Assembly (NCBI GenBank): GCA_003565775.1
Contig: PXAT01000077.1
Coordinates: forward strand, 1 to 34,177
Origin: Ectothiorhodospiraceae bacterium
GTDB taxonomy: Bacteria; Pseudomonadota; Gammaproteobacteria; Nitrococcales; Aquisalimonadaceae
Direction: 5' to 3'
Length of the DNA stretch: 34,177 bases
The translations under genes and the position numbers were made by a program. The notes under the pieces are model-generated. The model searched no databases. It was not told where the DNA came from and was given only the letters and a program-made list of their open reading frames with translations. Of this stretch, positions 31,726 through 34,177 are shown one piece after another. Within the stretch, counting starts at the first letter, position 1; the number at the start of each line of letters is the position of its first letter.

Positions 31726-32718
31726 ATGCACCCGCTACACGCTCTGCTCCTCGGCCTCGTCCTCGCGGCAACCGCAGCCCTCCCCGGCGAGGTTGTTGCC
31801 GAGGACACCACGCTGATCCTCGAGTACGAAAACGATCTGTTCGCCGGCGATGACCGCTGGTATACCAATGGCGTGCGGGCCACCTGGATGCGCACCAGCC
31901 GCCCATGGCGCCATCATGACCTGATCACCCTGCTAAGCGATCTCGCCCCGCTGATCGATTCCGGACGACCTGTCAGCTACGGCCTCTCGCTGGGCCAGAA
32001 CATGTACACACCGAAGGACATCACGGACCCGGATCCCCCGGATGACGACCGGCCCTATGCCGGTTGGCTTAACGCCAGCGCGGGCCTGGGCCAATTGCGC
32101 AGTGCCAGCCTGACCCGGTTGGCGGTCACTGTTGGCGTGATCGGTCCCGCCTCGCTGGCGAAACGCACTCAGAAGGAGGTACACCGGCGCATCGGCTCGA
32201 ATGTGCCCAGAGGCTGGAGCACCCAGTTGCGTAACGAGCCCACACTGATGGTGAGCGTCGAGCGGATCGAGCGTCTCTGGGAGACAAGCCCCGTCGACGG
32301 TTGGGGCGCCGACCTCAACGGCCATCTGGGGATCGCCCTGGGCACACCCTTCACGCTGGCCGGTACCGGGCTGACCATGCGACTGGGACGATACATGCCC
32401 AATGACTTCTCTCCTCCCCGCATCCAGCCCGCCTTTCCCGGTTCCATGCGCTTCGTTCCGGCAGAGCGCTGGGGCTGGTACGTCTTCACCGGCGTCGATG
32501 GCCAGGGCCGCGCCCGGGACGTCTTCCTGGATGGCAATACCTATCGACGCAGCCGGAGCGTATCCCGCAAGCCCTGGGTGGGCGAGATCATCGTCGGCCT
32601 GGCGGTGGCCAATCAGCGGGCCCGCCTGGCCTATACGCACGCCTTCCGCAGCCGGGAGTTCAAGGGGCAACCGGAGGGCGCCGAGTACGGATCACTGAGC
32701 CTCAGCGTGCACTGGTAG
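31726..32718 (+). CDS. LpxR-like lipid A 3'-O-deacylase (DUF2219)
   Basis: LpxR removes the 3'-acyloxyacyl group of lipid A in the outer membrane. The ATG at 31726 is chosen over TTG at 31705 because AGGGACGGA lies upstream and a signal peptide begins there (MHPLHALLLGLVLAATAALP). The 330-residue precursor has the family N-terminus EYENDLFAGDDRWYTNGVR with the catalytic Asn-Asp pair, RPYAGWLNASAGL, the QKEVHRRIG histidine segment, WSTQLRNEPTLMVSVER, and alternating strands of a beta-barrel ending in aromatic W. Length fits. It is convergent with the YeeE gene. Family assignment is good; activity is inference. Confidence 0.83.
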   Translation: MHPLHALLLGLVLAATAALPGEVVAEDTTLILEYENDLFAGDDRWYTNGVRATWMRTSRPWRHHDLITLLSDLAPLIDSGRPVSYGLSLGQNMYTPKDITDPDPPDDDRPYAGWLNASAGLGQLRSASLTRLAVTVGVIGPASLAKRTQKEVHRRIGSNVPRGWSTQLRNEPTLMVSVERIERLWETSPVDGWGADLNGHLGIALGTPFTLAGTGLTMRLGRYMPNDFSPPRIQPAFPGSMRFVPAERWGWYVFTGVDGQGRARDVFLDGNTYRRSRSVSRKPWVGEIIVGLAVANQRARLAYTHAFRSREFKGQPEGAEYGSLSLSVHW

Positions 32719-32774
32719 CGGCTGCGGCCGCCGATAATGCGCCCCTTTTGGCGGCTCATGAGTCAGCACTCGTA

Positions 32775-33821
32775 TCACCCCTGCTGCAAGCGAAAGGCCA
32801 GCCGGGCGCCGGGTATGATGCCGGCAATGGCCAGAAAACTACTCAACGCCAGAGTGGAAAAGCCGGTCAGTCCCTGTCCCAGCGTGCAACCGAGGGCGAG
32901 TACGCCGCCGAAGCCCATCAGAAGGCCGCCGATGATGGCTTTGCCGAACTCGCCGGTCGACCGGAAACCCCGCCACCGGAAACGGTCGGTGAGCAGTGCC
33001 ATGGCAAGACTGCCCGCGACGATGCCATAGACGACAACCGTGCCGAACTGCAGACGCGTACCGGAGGAAAGCATCAGATATTCCAGGCTGTTGCTGATGG
33101 GCACGACAAACGTCAGTGAGGTCAGTTGCCGGAGATCGACGTCGTGACCACCGAACACGCCGGTGATCCACCACCCCGCCGGAACCAGCGTCCCGATGAC
33201 CAGACCACCAGACCAGTCGCGGGGAGCCATGTCCTTCAGGTTGGGCCGGAGTAACGCCACCAGCACCACGATCAGTATGCCGGTGGCGATGACGGTGGCT
33301 GCCATGGGGAGCAGTCCGGCCAGCATCAGACCTTCGGGCAGTGTTGTGCCGGGCAGCGGCAGGCGTGCGGCATCCTCCAGCCGGATGCGCAATGGTGCGA
33401 CCACCCCCGTAAGGGTCATCCCGGCAGCTATACCCAGTGAGAGCAGCACTACCAGCGAGCGCAGGCTACCCTCGCCCAGCAGCACCAGTGAGCGGGTGCC
33501 GCAGGCGTTGGCCAGGGTCATGCCCAGACCGAACAGCATGCCCCCCAGCGGCACCATCGCGATGGAAACGGATTGATCGGTGTAATGGGTGTCGTTGAGG
33601 TTCACATAGCCGACAACATGCAGCAGCTGACTCCCGGTAAGGGCAACGAGCATGGCGACGATGAAGCCTCCCAACCGGCCGCGATGGCCTCCGGACCACC
33701 AGTCCAGCAGCCCGCCCACAGCGCAGAAGCGGCTCCACTGACCGATGACGCCATACACCATTCCGAGCAGAGCCCCGCCCCACAGGACCGCCCTGGCCGG
33801 GTCGGATACCAGTTCAATCAT
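32775..33821 (-). CDS. YeeE/YedE family sulfur-compound transporter
   Basis: Members move thiosulfate or related sulfur species across the inner membrane, passing them between conserved cysteines. The 348-residue protein has about nine to ten hydrophobic segments and the cysteine motifs SRFCAVGG (about 31-38), LANACGTRSL (about 103-112) and ALGCTLGQGLTG (about 310-321), arranged as in two-repeat full-length (TsuA-like) proteins. The ATG at 33819-33821 is preferred over the GTG at 33824 just before it. No sulfurtransferase TusA-like partner is visible on either side. Substrate and partners are inferred from the family only. Confidence 0.88.
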   Translation of the reverse strand: MIELVSDPARAVLWGGALLGMVYGVIGQWSRFCAVGGLLDWWSGGHRGRLGGFIVAMLVALTGSQLLHVVGYVNLNDTHYTDQSVSIAMVPLGGMLFGLGMTLANACGTRSLVLLGEGSLRSLVVLLSLGIAAGMTLTGVVAPLRIRLEDAARLPLPGTTLPEGLMLAGLLPMAATVIATGILIVVLVALLRPNLKDMAPRDWSGGLVIGTLVPAGWWITGVFGGHDVDLRQLTSLTFVVPISNSLEYLMLSSGTRLQFGTVVVYGIVAGSLAMALLTDRFRWRGFRSTGEFGKAIIGGLLMGFGGVLALGCTLGQGLTGFSTLALSSFLAIAGIIPGARLAFRLQQG

Positions 33822-34123
33822 CACGCTTTACAACCTGTTCCCACGGCTCGGGTCAGATGCCATTCATGGGGCACACGAACAGACGCGAGAAGCAAGCGAA
33901 GAACATCTCGCCTGGCCCGGGCGTCTGCGCTGCATCAGCGAAGCTGCGCAAGGCAGTCCGCGCCGCGATCCCGAATGGGCCGATTGAGGTTGCCCGCTGA
34001 CCTGGCAGGTCGCCCCGCACCGCGGAGACGGCCCTGGAGACGAACACGCTTTTCGGACAACGATTTACCGTGATTCCGTCGCAAGCGACGGGCATACTGG
34101 AGCGGCACTTGAGCAAGCGCTGA
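33822..34123. other. Intergenic region, no supported gene
   Basis: About 300 bases upstream of the YeeE gene. A 93-codon minus-strand frame (33853-34134) exists, but it has no ribosome site and no recognisable domain, and I do not call it. Small inverted repeats such as CCGTCGCAAGCGACGG (34077-34092) are present and may be a hairpin. Confidence 0.4.
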
Positions 34124-34177
34124 ATGATCCGCACGCCTGCATTGGAGTCCGTATTGGAAACGCTGAAAATATTCGCA
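34124..34177 (+). CDS. Possible 5' end of a gene cut by the window edge
   Basis: From the ATG at 34124 (or from TTG at 34154, which has GGAG six nt upstream) the frame stays open to the last base. The last codons read LETLKIFA, the way many LysR-type regulators begin (an amphipathic helix before the helix-turn-helix). Eight to eighteen residues cannot establish this; the gene may be something else or absent. Confidence 0.25.
   Translation, partial: MIRTPALESVLETLKIFA

Noticed and set aside
33853-34134. 93-codon minus-strand frame at the right end
   Set aside because: No ribosome site, no domain that I recognise, and in a region with small inverted repeats; kept as undecided intergenic sequence.

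Overview
The window is chromosomal DNA of a high-GC, polarly or otherwise flagellated gammaproteobacterium. This follows from the order cheV-cheR-flgBCDEFGHIJKL with divergent flgA-flgM-flgN, from good sigma-54 and sigma-28 promoter matches in this cluster, from an H+-type motA-motB pair, from a DUF1820 protein, and from a short-Q-loop (cyanide-insensitive type) cytochrome bd oxidase. The exact family cannot be fixed from sequence alone. An Ectothiorhodospiraceae/Chromatiales-like or Pseudomonas-like relative is an inference. No plasmid, phage, CRISPR or transposase gene is visible.

Layout. 1-664: a tRNA-Ser(GGA) on the minus strand with a perfect bidirectional terminator, a 70-bp direct repeat at a 215-bp period, tRNA T-arm-like remnants, and a pair of inverted 29-nt repeats. 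664-1624: a DUF1820 gene (-) divergent from an unrecognised 166-aa protein (+). 1694-1785: a palindromic dispersed-repeat-like element. 1812-12294: flgL to flgB, all on the minus strand and tightly packed, behind a sigma-54 promoter. 12524-14364: cheR and cheV (-), behind a sigma-28-like promoter. 14760-16366: flgA, flgM, flgN (+), with a sigma-54 promoter upstream of flgA. 16390-18338: motB and motA (-). 18465-20012: an HDOD signalling protein (+). 20083-20274: a 63-aa HTH-like protein (+).

20470-27033 (+) holds cydA-cydB (CioAB-like bd oxidase), cydD-cydC (the ABC exporter needed for bd oxidase assembly) and a periplasmic histidine phosphatase. 27143-31362 (-) is an efflux pair, a lipoprotein membrane-fusion protein followed by an RND permease, overlapping by 4 nt. 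31726-32718 (+) is an LpxR-like lipid A 3'-O-deacylase. 32775-33821 (-) is a YeeE/YedE sulfur-compound transporter. The last 350 bases hold no clear gene except perhaps the first codons of one running off the right edge.

How it works together. The flagellar part makes the rod, hook, rings, hook-filament junction, the anti-sigma-28 switch (FlgM), a chaperone (FlgN), the stator (MotA/MotB) and two chemotaxis adaptation proteins. Its promoters fit a hierarchical scheme: sigma-54 for the hook-basal body and for flgA, sigma-28 for cheV-cheR and perhaps flgM. The respiratory part is a complete bd oxidase module, and the right end is envelope and transport functions.

Most of the window is well-known biology. 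The least explained signals are a perfect sigma-28 promoter pointing antisense into cheR, an mRNA hairpin that would hide the ribosome binding site of the efflux operon, and a 29-nt repeat family present three times.
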